Source: Litoditis marina (taxonomy: Eukaryota > Nematoda > Chromadorea > Rhabditida > Rhabditidae). From it: a DNA stretch of 64,000 bases. Both the position numbers and the translations under genes were made by a program. The notes below the pieces were generated by a model. It did not search any database. It worked only from the letters and a program-made list of their open reading frames with translations, and was not told where the DNA came from. Location: positions 36,241,336-36,305,335 of the forward strand of contig OZ038433.1 of NCBI GenBank assembly GCA_964036275.1, given 5' to 3'. Positions 52,195 to 63,915 of this stretch are shown here, in pieces (within the stretch, counting starts at the first letter, position 1; every line of letters begins with the position of its first letter).

Positions 52195-52320
52195 GCTGTT
52201 TTTCCTTGTTCATTACCAAATTACCATTGTTCCTTATGTCTATCGTTCAATAGAACCAAAGTGAACATTGTTTATCTTCGTTTTTTGAGAAAAAAACTGA
52301 CATGAAGTTGGAAACACAGT

Positions 52321-52526
52321 CAATTCTAATCAATTCCAATCAATTCCAATCAATTCCAATGGAATTGGAATTGAAAATCTGAGATTTTGAGGAATTGATC
52401 GGAATTGGAATTGGAATTGAGCAGTTTTTGAGAATCTAAAAGAATTGGAATTGGAATTGAGTGGTTTTGCGAATTGAAAAAGAATTGGAATTGGAATTGA
52501 GTGGTTTTCGAGAATTGAAAAAGAAT
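52321..52526. repeat. TTGGAA / CAATTCCAATC array
   Basis: CAATTCCAATCAATTCCAAT then four units of about 55 bp of the form GAATTGGAATTGGAATTGAG followed by TGGTTTTCGAGAATTGAAAA. It stops where the family P element begins, and the same unit resumes at 54,478, suggesting that the DNA between was inserted into the array. Confidence 0.8.
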
Positions 52527-52595
52527 CGCGCGCAGCGCGAAGCGCTGTGCGAGATTTGTCTTTGGTTCGGCTAATGCGCGCTTTCATTTTTTTAG
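52520..52595. repeat. Family P GC palindrome element
   Basis: CGCGCGCAGCGCGAAGCGCT then GTGCGAGATTTGTCTTTGG and GGCTAATGCGCGC. It is the reverse complement of the copy at 26,310-26,425 over about 65 bp. Confidence 0.7.
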
Positions 52596-52753
52596 TTCAC
52601 CCTCAAAAAGGCCCAAACGTGCAAATCAAAACTTTTTATGATTTGTTGATATTTCATGGCATATTTACAAGCTATGTTCAAAATTTGAACAAAATTGATT
52701 AAGTTTAAGCCGAGTTATGACGTTATGCGCTTCATGCAGACCGCCAACTTCCG

Positions 52754-52974
<221 letters not shown>

Positions 52975-53249
52975 CGCACTTCTGGGAAATTTTTATGTGT
53001 AAACCGATTTGACTGAAAATTGGTGACACGACAGATGTCCCACTCAAACCTTGGGGGCGCAAACTTTCTTTCGAAAAAAATTATTTTTCATCAAGTTATA
53101 GGTCTTTGAAAATGTCTCTGCGTCTCTTCATTTTGTGCACTCTCTCGCCCTCTCTGTCAGGGTAAATCAAATTGCGTTATAACTCAGCTCAGTCCTAACC
53201 AACTCAAGTAAAATTTGAAGTATGATACCAAGACATGAACTGACATCGA

Positions 53250-53890
53250 TTTAGATGTAAGTCTTCTACTGATGACGTCATTGAGGATTCTGGAGCTCGG
53301 ATAACGTCATAATTGAAAAAAGCAAAGTTGACGTCAAATTACTTTTCAAACGGCTAGTAGTCACAAACTAGTCGCGTATCACGGAAGCGTTATACATAAA
53401 GGACGTCATCACGGATTCTGGAGCCCGGACGACGTCCAAATTAAAAAGTGTAAAGTTGACGTCAAATGTTTCTCCAAATGATGATAACAGTGGGCAGGTG
53501 GGGTATTAACGGTGAAAGTTCATCTAAACATGACGTATTCTGGGATTCTGAAAGCCGGATGACGTCAATTTTGAAAAGTGCGAAGTTGACGTCGAATATT
53601 TCATCAAATGATGCAAATATCTTAAAAATGAAAGATTAACGATGAAACTTCATCTCACTACGACTTGTTCTGGAATTCAGAAGGCCCGATGACGTCAACT
53701 TTCAAAAAAAGACGTGACATATGTTTTCGAATGCTGAGAGTTTTTTAAAAATGGTCAAGTCTCGATAAAACTTCATTCAAACATGACGTATTCTGGGACT
53801 CTGAAGGGCAGATAAAGTAAGTTTTCAGAACTGCAATGTTGACGTCATGTTTTTTCTCGAATGATGATAGTACTTGACAAGTGGTTCATC
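53250..53890. repeat. About 128-bp minisatellite with GACGTCA motifs, about five diverged units
   Basis: TTGACGTCAAAT-type blocks recur at 53,331, 53,459, 53,589, 53,712 (decayed) and 53,842 (positions of ACGT), 123-130 bp apart. Each unit also has a TTCTGGGATTCTGAA-like block and a second GATGACGTCA. TGACGTCA is the consensus CRE/bZIP site, so an array of about ten such sites is present. No coding frame spans it. Confidence 0.8.
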
Positions 53891-53959
53891 AGGAAAACAA
53901 TTTTATCTTCACCGTACAGATCGAACCACATACCTACGGCATGTGTACAAAAAGAGAAA

Positions 53960-54478
53960 AATTCATGAAAAAGTGGGGGCCCAACGACTGTGAGATTTGT
54001 CTTCTGCTGCGGCTTAGACAGCTACTCTCAAATGGAGCAGCTACTGCTACAAAAACCGGAAAATACCTATATACTCAAGTATAACTGTTCATTACAAACA
54101 TACAAAAGTCGTAAAATATTTTTTCAAACCTGTAAACTATAATATACAAATCACAGATGTTAACTCAACGTAGTCAACTATAGAGATTCTGGTTTTGTAC
54201 ACAATGATTTGCAGTTTTGGTCCTTACTTCAACTCTAGGTGCTATAACACTTGGCATATTATTCAACAGTTGTTCTCTCTTTTACAGCTGTGATTTGTAT
54301 ATTATAGTTTACAGGTTTGAAAAAATATTTTTTTGTATGTTTGTAATGAACAGTTATACTTGAGTATATAGGTATTTTCCGGTTTTTGTAGCAGTAGCTG
54401 CTCCATTTGAGAGTAGCTGTCTAAGCCGCAGCAGAAGACAAATCTCACAGTCGTTGGGCCCCCACTTTTTCATGAATT
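53960..54478. mobile_element. Foldback element with about 190-bp near-perfect arms
   Basis: Left arm 53,960-54,156 and right arm 54,288-54,478 are near-perfect inverted copies with a 131-bp loop. The ends are AATTCATGAAAAAGTGGGGG and its complement. The AAAAAGTGGGGG end resembles the blocks at 9,884 and 61,783, suggesting one wider family. The right end abuts the TTGGAA array. Confidence 0.85.
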
Positions 54479-54552
54479 GGGATTGGAATTGAGTGGTTTT
54501 TGAGAAACGAAAAAGAATTGGAATTGGAATTGACTTGTTTTTTGGAATTGAT
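54474..54552. repeat. TTGGAA array, right remnant
   Basis: GGGATTGGAATTGAGTGGTT and AAAAAGAATTGGAATTGGAA continue the unit seen at 52,440-52,526. Confidence 0.75.
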
Positions 54553-54898
54553 TAACAACCCTATAATCCTGTCTTTCGAACTGCTTAAAATCTGACTACA
54601 AATTGAGAGTCCAACATGTTTTTATGGATTCTGAACGGATTTCGTTTTAGTTACAATGGTTTCTTTCAATAATGTAAGCATATAAACAACATCCCTTGTT
54701 TAAACCCCCTTTTCCAATACCTACTTTTCAGACCATAGCTTCTATATCTCTCACAAAAACGCTTCTGATTGTGAAAGGTGGAGTTTTCATCGACTATCCA
54801 TGGAGCCACATAGCTCTGTGTCTATCGATTTTCTGTATATGCCAATGGATTGTGACTCCTCCATGCCTTTTTGTTTTTCGCTATCTTCAGATCTGCAG

Positions 54899-57800
54899 GT
54901 GGGCCCAAGTTACGTCCACGTTACCTTTTATATATTTTTATCACAATTAGAGAGTTCAATACAACACACATTTGCGCACGGCATTGTGTGTTGTAATCCA
55001 AACGTGACCAAACTTGGTTGAGGTTTGACGTCACGATGCTGGAATTCGGAGAGAAAAAAACAATGGGTTCAAACTACAAAGCTACAGGGTATGAACTATA
55101 CCGTGTGGGCATTTTTTAGAAACAGCCGTATACATGACATTTCGTTACACTTCTAGTGAAAACGGTAAGATTTTAAACACGTAACAACCCGATTCTGGAT
55201 TGAGCACAACTCTGGGAACCTTTATGTTTGCACAACTCTGTAGTTTTGGGATGGTTTTGTAGCAGTTGTGTAACCATCACAGATTGTAAAAGTTCTGTTG
55301 GTCAAATTTTTGACACAAAGCGATTCAATTGTGTTCTTATTCTCTTCTGATCCATGCAAAACAACCCAGACAATAGTAAAGAAAGTTTGATACTCATCAG
55401 ATGCTAAAACTGTTTTCTTTCCTTTCTGCTAAAACTTCGATAGTCCACCATGAAGTCTTCTATGAAGGAAAGGGACCAAGACCTCAGAAGAAGCTGCTGC
55501 TACAAATATCTGTGATATGTATGATGATCACCGCCTCGGAACGAAGCGAAGTGAATGAATAAATATGTGAAATATGTGAATATATGTGATCAAATTAGTC
55601 GGTAATACGTAATACATATACTACAAGATTCGATCTCTCACCGAAGCATAGATCAACAAAACCAGCGAAAGAAAATGATTTCACCCCACCCAGAGGATGG
55701 TCAAACACCAATAAGCTTTGACTATTTCACGAAAAGTAACCCGATACCCGATATTCAATGAAAACGTGAACATTTCCAACTTTGCAACAGCAATGAGTGA
55801 AATGTAAATGCCCCAATATTGAGATTTGGTGAGAGTTCAGTTCTCAAATAAAAATACAAAACACACAATAACATACTAATTTCTATTTATCAACAAATGA
55901 ATAAAATATAATATAGAAACTAACCTGTTTGCAACGAGGATAAACTGAGGTCCTCCGAACACCGGCCGACCTAGTTAGCAGAACAGCTGACAGAGCGATA
56001 TACTATCATATGCATCCGATGAAAACAACCTGAAAAACACTAGAATCAGTAATTTCATCAATAAAGTTACAGTCTACAAAATTACAACTCGTTGTTAACT
56101 TGATAAAGCGAAAGTGCGAAAGAGTATGCGTGAACTCTCGAGAAGATAGAGAACTGGTTGAACTCAAGTAATAATTACAAAACCGAACATATATCTACCA
56201 GTTAGGTTCAACTATCATTTAGACGGAAAGCAGTTAGTACATAATTTGGCATGAAAACAGAGGATTGCACAAAAAGCTGAGCAAGTTTGTGAAAGCCTGA
56301 AGACTATAATTGTGTTTTAGAGTATCCATTTGGGAGAAAAAGCACGTCACTGCGTGAGGTGAAACACATACCTTCATGTTTTCCGCCAGTCGACCAGAAG
56401 GGAAATTGCAGAATTACTGTGCAGAGATAAACAAACTTCAGCGATAAAAATAACGTCTGAAAAATATGGTATTACAACGAACAGTACTCCCAGTACGAGG
56501 ATCGACAACGACCAATTCTTCATCACATAACGGGGTACTTGTGTACTTGACCGTTTTTTTTGATAACCTTAGCTTAGTTAGGGATTGGGTATCCCAAACT
56601 AAAACTGATTACCATTTGCCTACCACATACACATTGATAAATATATTACTTTCACGACTTTTTAACAGTAGCTGTCCGAAAATCCCAACAATTCGATAAA
56701 AATGGGATACGTTCTGGCCAAAAACATGAACATTTGTGTATTCTTGATTAATTTTCACTATAAACGGACTCCTTGTTACAAAAGTCGGACCTTACCTGTG
56801 TATAGTACCGTCACACATCTGCTTATGGGAAAATTCTCAAAAATGCATACAATTTTTCTGAACTCTATTTGAACCATAGATATCTCTTCTGAAGTATGAA
56901 ATTGGGTAAAAATTACAGTTGTAAATTGACTTACTCTTTACACAATATCCTATTTCTTTTCTTCCCTTCGTTCAGTACCAACGTCCGAACACAAAAAATT
57001 TAGATGGAGAGGGAATGTAACACCTGAATTGAGTAATAATTTGACATTCGTTACTGACAGATTCACCTACCACCACAGTTCCCAACTGAATAACCCTGGT
57101 TCAGAAGTAAAAGAATAGTAATCAGCGCACTTCCCTAAGGTTTTATTATTGATTCGACCATTCTCCACAAAGAAACCAGTTTGAGCTGCTTGTTTTGTTT
57201 TTGTTTTGTACCTCCAGAAAACTCAGACAATGGGTGAGACTGGTGAGTTGTTTCTATTTCTAAAAAAATACAAAAACGTATTCTACGGTCAGTGTATATG
57301 GTCAGTATGGATACTCTCTTGGAAAGGAAGGAGTAATGAAAAAGTCACATGTGAATTGAAAACTAACCTGAGCCAAAAAAGTGGAAGAAGAGTGGAGGTA
57401 CGTGAATCAGGAAATCACAAGCCAATCCAGAAATTGATGATCTTTCATGAGCAGAAACCTGAAAATAGCGCTAGAATCAGTATTTTCAACGCTAATCTTG
57501 AGGGTAATAGAACGCAGTGAATTAACAGACAAACGAAAAACAAGTTAATTAATAAAGAATGAGAGAAGAGGCTAATGAATATGAAATTGACTATATATAC
57601 GAGATCTCGACACAGACCGGTCGGTAGTCATTCATCACAAAACAAACATCTTGATTTACAAAAACACATTCTGTCCAACTCAAGTAGGCCAATTTATTAT
57701 AACAAACGGGGAAAATCAGAAAGAACTAGTTCGTAGAATTTCTTTGAACTTTTAAAAGTGAAAAATCAAAAATTCGACCGGTTTTCGTTTTAGACACCGG

Positions 57801-58377
57801 TTTTTCAATGTGCACAACAAGGACAGTAACTAAGTTCTTTCCAACGTAAGCTAGAAATACATAAAACATGAACGGAACAGTAAATAACAATGAAATAATA
57901 TAAAAAGAGACGAAATTTAAACAACCGACGGAGATTTTCGAATTGCACACCGACTGCCAATATTATTGATTGCGCCGCAGCTCTGCCGCTTTTGGTCTGC
58001 TGCCTTTTAGTGGTCTGCATTGGAGCGCGTATTCTGTATTGAGCATTCAATGCGCGCCCCTTTAACAAGAAGTCAGTTCGTTACCTCAGAAAACCACAAT
58101 AATTTCCCAGATAACTGAGTTTCTCTCCTATTCAAACCGATGATGCACATGTCTATTCACCAAAAGGTTCACAGAAAGTAACCATTTAGATAGTTGCAAA
58201 CAGTCGAAAAACTTATTGGTAGCAGTTTACTGGACGGTCTTTAATTAATTGGGGCCCACAACAATTCCATGTTTAACTATCATTAGCAATAAAGTGGATT
58301 GAAACCAAACGTTGACTGTAAAGGAAGCTCGCTGATCATCCAACTTTTTGAATGATAGTCTACTAATTTTTTTCAAG
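54899..58377. other. Long intron 2 of gene B, no nested gene supported
   Basis: The corresponding intron of gene A is 251 bp. Here it is 3.5 kb. A possible LINE-like 3' tail (AATGAATAAATATGTGAAAT, then ATGTGAATATATGTG) occurs at about 55,552-55,590. A TATATATACGAGATCTCG at 57,591-57,608 resembles a core promoter. Frames at 57,206-57,520 (+) and 57,726-57,950 (-) have no recognisable domain. Confidence 0.35.
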
Positions 58378-59352
58378 AAGCTGGATTTTGAGCAAGAAAA
58401 TGTTTCGATTTCTGGTTCTGCTTGGATTCCTGATTTCACTGACCTGTGCCATGCCGTTGTGCTACGCGGGATGGCCGGACGAGATGGACAAAATTAAATT
58501 CACAGAAGTTGTTTTCGACATCAACATTGAGCGAGAAGGCGCATTTTTCGTAGTGCATCTCGTGGTCAGTATAAACTTTCAGAAAAATTGTAAATTCTCG
58601 GCGTGTTATAACTGTTAAATTCTGAGAAACTACGAAAATTTAGAATAGTGAAAATAGCAAATGTTAAACGAAGCTAATCATAGTAGTTCATTGAAGAAGT
58701 TTTTCGAAATAGGTCCCCCTCTCCACACTTCTCAAAGTGAGTCCCATTCTTCTTTTTAGATGTAATTGGTTCAATTTCTTATGTCTTACACGTTTCAGAG
58801 TTCTCATTCCCATCTATGGGGACGTTCAACTGCTCTTGTCATTTCAATTTTTGCTTTCTCGCTCATTCTCATCTTTTCGGTTATACTAATGTTGCTCACT
58901 TGGCACAACATGAACTCGGAGATAGGAAAAAGTATAAGTATTCCGACGAGCACACGACTTCATAAACAACTACAGCGTACTCTGCTCGCACAGGCTAGTT
59001 TGTTTTGCAAATGTTTCATATATATATCATACTGCAAATTCTGGGAAATTAATGACATTTGAAGAAGTATGAACTCTCGAGGTTTGATTAACACAAAGAG
59101 AGAAGTTTCATCGCCACCAAAAAATCCGAGTTTGAACGTATTCAGCTGTTGAGGGTATATTTTTCGTCGAGTATAAGTTTACAAAAAACGTGCAAAAGGA
59201 AAGAAAAACTAGCAGCGACTCTCTGTAATAAACTTAATTTCAGTTCGTGGTGCCGTTCATCTGTATACACATTCCGTTCTACTTCTCCTGTTTGGCTCCG
59301 TTTGCCGATATTGATACCGGATACTTCTCTGAATTCCTTCCCTTCTTATTTT

Positions 59353-59539
59353 CCTGGCGGCGTAGCAATCCCCACAAAAGTTCATGAGATCACCTCATGA
59401 GCTATTAGCACGAGCTTCTCATGAGATTCTATCGATTGCTATGCTAAAACATTGAGAGTTCACGAGTAGCTCACGAGGTATCTCATGAGAAACTCATGTG
59501 AGCTTCTCATGAGGTTGGAGGGATTGCTACGCCGCCAGG
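59353..59539. mobile_element. Inverted-repeat MITE inside exon 5 of gene B
   Basis: CCTGGCGGCGTAGCAATCCC at the left is the exact reverse complement of the right end GGGATTGCTACGCCGCCAGG. The interior is full of CTCATGAG palindromes. In gene A the codons for FSW-CPL are adjacent; here they are separated by this element. The pre-insertion site can be read as TTTTCCTGGTGCCCG, so CCTGG/CCAGG may be a 5-bp target duplication with one change. Read through, the exon reaches TGA about 10 codons into the element. Confidence 0.85.
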
Positions 59540-59662
59540 TGCCCGCTGATTAACCCGATTGTTGTCCTTTGTTCTGTTCACAGTTACCGTGATTTCCTGA
59601 TTATTTCTCTTCTCAAAATGGGTTGCGGAACTTCGTCAAAGCTGTTCACGATCAATTCATAG

Positions 59663-60450
59663 CTCCGGAGTTGATACTCGAAACCTACATGAGAAATGTA
59701 ACGAAGTTTTGTGATTGTATCGCTATCTGTTCATTGTTTATGAAACACAATGCTGGTTAAGTGCACTTTTTCTTCATATTCAGAGTTTTCACAAATACCC
59801 GTAGAGATTCATCCATTACTTAACGTGTTGCTTCGAGAGAGGTCATGGGCGAGGTATGGTACAATGAACAAAAATTCCGAATCATCTGGAAACATAGAAA
59901 GTTGTGGCGAATTTCAGAATCCGTGATAGCGTATTGTTTCGAGAGTAGAGTGTTTGAATCTGAATACGTAAGAACCATCACTTCTAAAAACACAGTGAAA
60001 GAACACAATCACATGGATCGAAATATGTCGAACAGGTGTTCATCGCCTTGTTAAGAGTGACCGTATTGTTTTAGAATTGTAAAGAGACCGTTCCTCTTTA
60101 AATTGGAGGTTCAAGCTAATTAGTCGGTATTGTTCACACTAAAAAAACATAATCCTTCATCTAGGTCTTAACTTACTGTCTTGTTCTGTTTTCTCAAAAA
60201 TGTGGCTCGCCTTACGCACATACACCGAGTTCAGCTACGTAGAATTTTTTTCAATCTCTTCAAAAATACAAAACCATATTCAAAACAAGACCGAAACTAC
60301 CACAATCAATCAAAGCTGTGAAGCAAGATTTGGAAATATTATGGGAACAATAGAGCAGTGAGAGAATTAGGATTTCTGCATTACACCAACCCAAATCATG
60401 TTCGCTTCCATTTTGCTCCGGTTATTATCCAAGAGACGGATATTTTGAAA
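59663..60450. other. 3' flank of gene B, no gene seen
   Basis: No exon, RNA gene or strong repeat recognised. The plus frame at 59,845-60,054 has no domain signal. Confidence 0.4.
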
Positions 60451-61275
60451 AAAAAGGTTTATAGCGCGCAGTGCGAAGCGCTGCGTGTGAGTTGTGTTTG
60501 GTTTGGCCATTGCGCACTCATTTTTAGCTTTCAAACTACAAAAGTCTTCAAATAATACATTTTCTCGAAATTCAATGAAAGAGAGAGCTAGAGATCTATT
60601 CAATACATGTTGTTTGAAAAAATTAGGAAAATCGGTCAAATTTGAAAAAAAAGTTATACTGTCGTGTCGTTATGAGAATTTCCGTTGTCCCTCGTCGCTC
60701 GTCCCTCGTCCCGCATAGAAAATTATTTTTTTAACTACTGAGTGGATTTGGCTGAAATTTGGCACACATGTGTACATTTCAAAGTTAGCGCGGCCCCGAA
60801 ATTTTGGTGATGTCGCGTTATATCTGACGCTTGGCGCTGGCGCCAGATGGCGCCAGTGGAAAATATGTGTTCCCATGAGTTAAAATGTTCGAAACTTTTT
60901 TGAAAAAAAAATGGTTTATCGCGCGCAGCGCGAAGCGCTGCGTGTGAGTGTTGTTCAGTTTGGCCATTGCGCACTCATTTTCATCTTTCAAACTACAAAA
61001 GTCTTCAAATAATAAATTTTTTCGAAATTCAATAAAAGAGAGAGCTAGAGATCTATTCAATACATGTTGTTTGAAAAAAATTAGGAAAATCGGTCGAGTT
61101 TGAAAAAAAGTTATACTGTCGTGTCGTTATGAGAATTTCCGTTGTCCCTCGTCGCTCGTCCCTCGTCCCGCATACAAATTTTGGTGATGCCACGTTATAT
61201 CTGACGCTTGGCGCTGGCGCCAGATGGCGCCAGTGGAAAATATGTGTTCCCATGAGTTAAAATATTCGAAACTTC
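60450..61275. repeat. Two tandem copies of a family P-containing unit (about 457-bp period)
   Basis: GCGCGCAGYGCGAAGCGCTG, AGAGAGAGCTAGAGATCTAT, GTCGTGTCGTTATGAGAATT and TCTGACGCTTGGCGCTGGCG occur twice, first from about 60,455 and again from about 60,910. The first three blocks are spaced 457 bp apart. The second copy lacks about 78 bp present at 60,717-60,795. A CCCTCGTCGCTCGTCCCTCG microrepeat lies within each copy. Confidence 0.8.
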
Positions 61276-61329
61276 GCACAGATGTCATAAAAGTAGGTTG
61301 AACCTAATTTTCATAACATGGTGCCATTA

Positions 61330-61640
61330 TTATCAAAAGGCGCCGAACGCGGGTGCCTATTGGTGCCAAATAGTTGACAAGCGGCTTGAGCATCCACAAT
61401 TCTTTGACATTTGACGCCGAAAACCCTGTTTATTCGCCAATGGGTGCAAAAATTGAAAATATTGTTTCTGAACAAATTGGCGCCAAATCAGTGAAGACTT
61501 GTCTTGTACTGTAATGACTCAGATTTCTCACAAAGCTCAGATTTTCATGAAATAGCCGATAAAATACGGTTTGGTGGTTTCACAAATTTCGCAATCACGG
61601 TAATTTTAGAGGTAAATTGGCGCCAAAAATAATTTGAAAA
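61330..61640. repeat. GGCGCC-rich block
   Basis: AAAAGGCGCCGAACGCGGGT and several TTGGCGCCAAA palindromes occur over 300 bp. The first part matches the reverse complement of about 10,055-10,092. Non-coding. Confidence 0.5.
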
Positions 61641-61772
61641 ACCAGGATCACACCGTTTGAGAACTCAAAATTTCGTTCAGTTATCAGGATGTTTGATAGT
61701 CACCAATTTTCAAATTTCATTCTGTTTGTTCTAATCTATGAGTGATTGTGCTAGTACAACTAGCAAAAGAGA

Positions 61773-62038
61773 ACAATTCGTAAAAAAGTGGGGGACCAGG
61801 ACGTGTGTGAGTTCTGTTCGGTTTCACCGTTTTCAGCAACAAGTGAACAATACGAGGTAAAGAGTGTGCAACAAAAATAGAACAATACATAGGTTTTATA
61901 AGTTAACAATTCGTAAAAAAGTGGGGGACCAGGACGTGTGTGAGTTCTGTTCAGTTTCACCGTTTTCAGCAACAAGTGAACAATACGAGGTAAAGAGTGT
62001 GCAACAAAAATAGAACAATACATAGGTTTTATAAGTTA
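61773..62038. repeat. 133-bp tandem repeat, two copies
   Basis: ACAATTCGTAAAAAAGTGGG starts at 61,773 and again at 61,906. Each unit runs through GTGTGTGAGTTCTGTTCGG-type sequence to ACATAGGTTTTATAAGTTA. The two copies differ by a G/A in CTGTTCGG versus CTGTTCAG. The left part resembles 9,884-9,955. Confidence 0.9.
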
Positions 62039-62039
62039 C

Positions 62040-63650
62040 TACGGAACAAGAGATGCAGGCTTGATACCACGTGTCATAGTTTTTCACTGTTAGACCCAAC
62101 CATGGACAAAGAACTGTATTTACGAGTGTGTTAGTTTCCTGTTGGTACATTTGGGTATTTTCCTTCCGCACTGATTTGCTCACAGTAGAAATAAGAAAAT
62201 CTTCATGCATTTGAATGAAGTGCATATTATGGGAATGTTGAACAATATTCGCAATTCAATTCTTCCCTTGAAAAAAGATAAGTCGTGATTATTTTTTGAC
62301 AAAGTTGGTTCGGGAAGGGGAAGTTCGCATTAAAAAGCAGAGAAAGCAGAGTCATAGTTCATAAGGAAAGTTCTAGGATTCTATGTAGAAATGATTCTAG
62401 ATATATGTGCATGTATTTTTAATTGTTCACTGTACCATTTTGCATATTTCTCGACCGTATTTTCACTCAATGTCAATTCTTTCTACTTTTGTTTTTTAAT
62501 TTCACGCACCATGTGTGATGAGTAGTCCAATAACCAATTTAATGATAGTTTCCTTCACAATTTACTTGTTTTTTTACTTTATTTTCCCGATATCTAAACA
62601 CACCTCGAGAGATTAATAACTGTAGCTGCTACCGGAATATTGATAATGATTACCAGTTAGTATCCAACGCTAATGAAGAATTTTGAATAGCATAATGCGC
62701 CCATCATATACCTCACTCTCTGTTCACAGTAGTTATGTAAAACGCTATTCGAATGATTTTTTTTGCAAAATCTTGAATATATTCGTTACTAGAAGACGTA
62801 AACATATGTTAATCGCGTGTGTTTTCAATTTTTACGTATCTCTGAGTTGTACAACGATGAAACACCAGTTTATTAATTCTAGTTTGATATTTCTATAATG
62901 AATTGTTTTCTATGAATAGTGACTCAATATTAAAGAACTTCATATTGTTACGGTCGTGTCAGCCTTATTTGCAAACAACCGCTGCTTATAAAATAAATAT
63001 TTGTACTAACTGCTTGTTTCTCTCTCAAATAATATTTTTCGCATTGTTGAATAAAAATAACATCTCCCGTTAACGGACCGGCTGTGTCCTAGAGTTTTCA
63101 AACGTAAGGTGAAACTCGAAACATGATGTTTTGTTTCGATCTAGAGAAATTTTTTTGTGGATGCTCAAAAACACGAAAATATAAGAAGTGGTTGTAAACG
63201 TCTTGTGTTTTGACACGATATTGCTGGGTTCAGTTCAGACTCTTTCTGTGAAGCTGCTAGCTAATAAGTCAGTCATAGAAACAATTCCCGAAGCGACATG
63301 TTCTGCAACTTTGAAGTTTATTCGATAAAAAAGTTCATCGAATAGAATGCACAAAGGGATAACAAGTTACGCCCACCAATACTCCAAGACCATATAAAAG
63401 AGTTATGAGTAGCAGAAGAGATCTCACTTGTGTTTCTTGCAAATGATAACTTCTCCCAATAGTTGGTCATCTCTGCTAAATAAAATTATTATGATTTATC
63501 GAAAATATGGGGAAACATGAAAATTATACGCTTTGTTGTTGAAAGTACACGATTATGATGTGTTGCTTGTGTTGAGCGGTACGTGACTAAACATCCGACT
63601 TGCAACAGCGCAATTTTTTGACGTCAGGTCGTAATATAATTTTTGTTCTA
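62040..63650. other. Intergenic, no gene seen
   Basis: AT-rich DNA with no supported exon, RNA gene or repeat. The frame at 62,683-62,898 has no family signal. Confidence 0.4.
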
Positions 63651-63652
63651 TA

Positions 63653-63737
63653 CTAGAAGTAAAATTTGTCATTGCACGTATCTAAGTCGGCTGTGTTTAA
63701 CATGTTTCACGTGACTCTGCAATTGACTGACAGTATG
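63653..63737. repeat. Family R repeat, copy 3
   Basis: CTAGAAGTAAAA, GGCTGTGTTTAACATGTTTC, ACGTGACT and GCAATTGACTGACAGTAT match copy 1 at 25,071-25,200. Confidence 0.6.
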
Positions 63738-63915
63738 CAATTCGTACCTAGTGTTCTTTGTTTTTCTCGTTAGTCGCATGCTGCTTAATTTGCTCTCATA
63801 AGCACCCATCAGTCGAGTAATGTGGAATAGAATCTAGTGCAGCTCCCTCTTGATATTATCCAACACCAAACCAACTCATCACTATGAACACTGCAGGTCA
63901 GAAAAAAACCTTTAA

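Larger units (their letters stand above)
45544..52228. repeat. 6,683-bp tandem duplication, copy 2
   Basis: Second head-to-tail copy of 38,861-45,545. It starts inside the RTE-like LINE end (TTTGAGCGGAATACGG) and runs directly into the unique sequence that contains exons 2-5 of gene B, so this copy holds the promoter and exon 1 physically linked to the rest of gene B. Confidence 0.95.

Noticed and set aside
57206..57520. 104-codon plus-strand frame in the long intron of gene B
   Set aside because: No domain, no hydrophobic pattern, no convincing splice partners, and base composition like the surrounding non-coding DNA.
57726..57950. Minus-strand frame with a hydrophobic stretch
   Set aside because: Only one short hydrophobic run, no acceptor/donor pair fitting an SR exon, and no neighbours in phase.
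60367..61060. Repeated frames with SLALSFIEFRENVLFEDF and FALRAIN
   Set aside because: They are translations of the duplicated family P unit; the similarity between them reflects DNA repeats, not a protein family.
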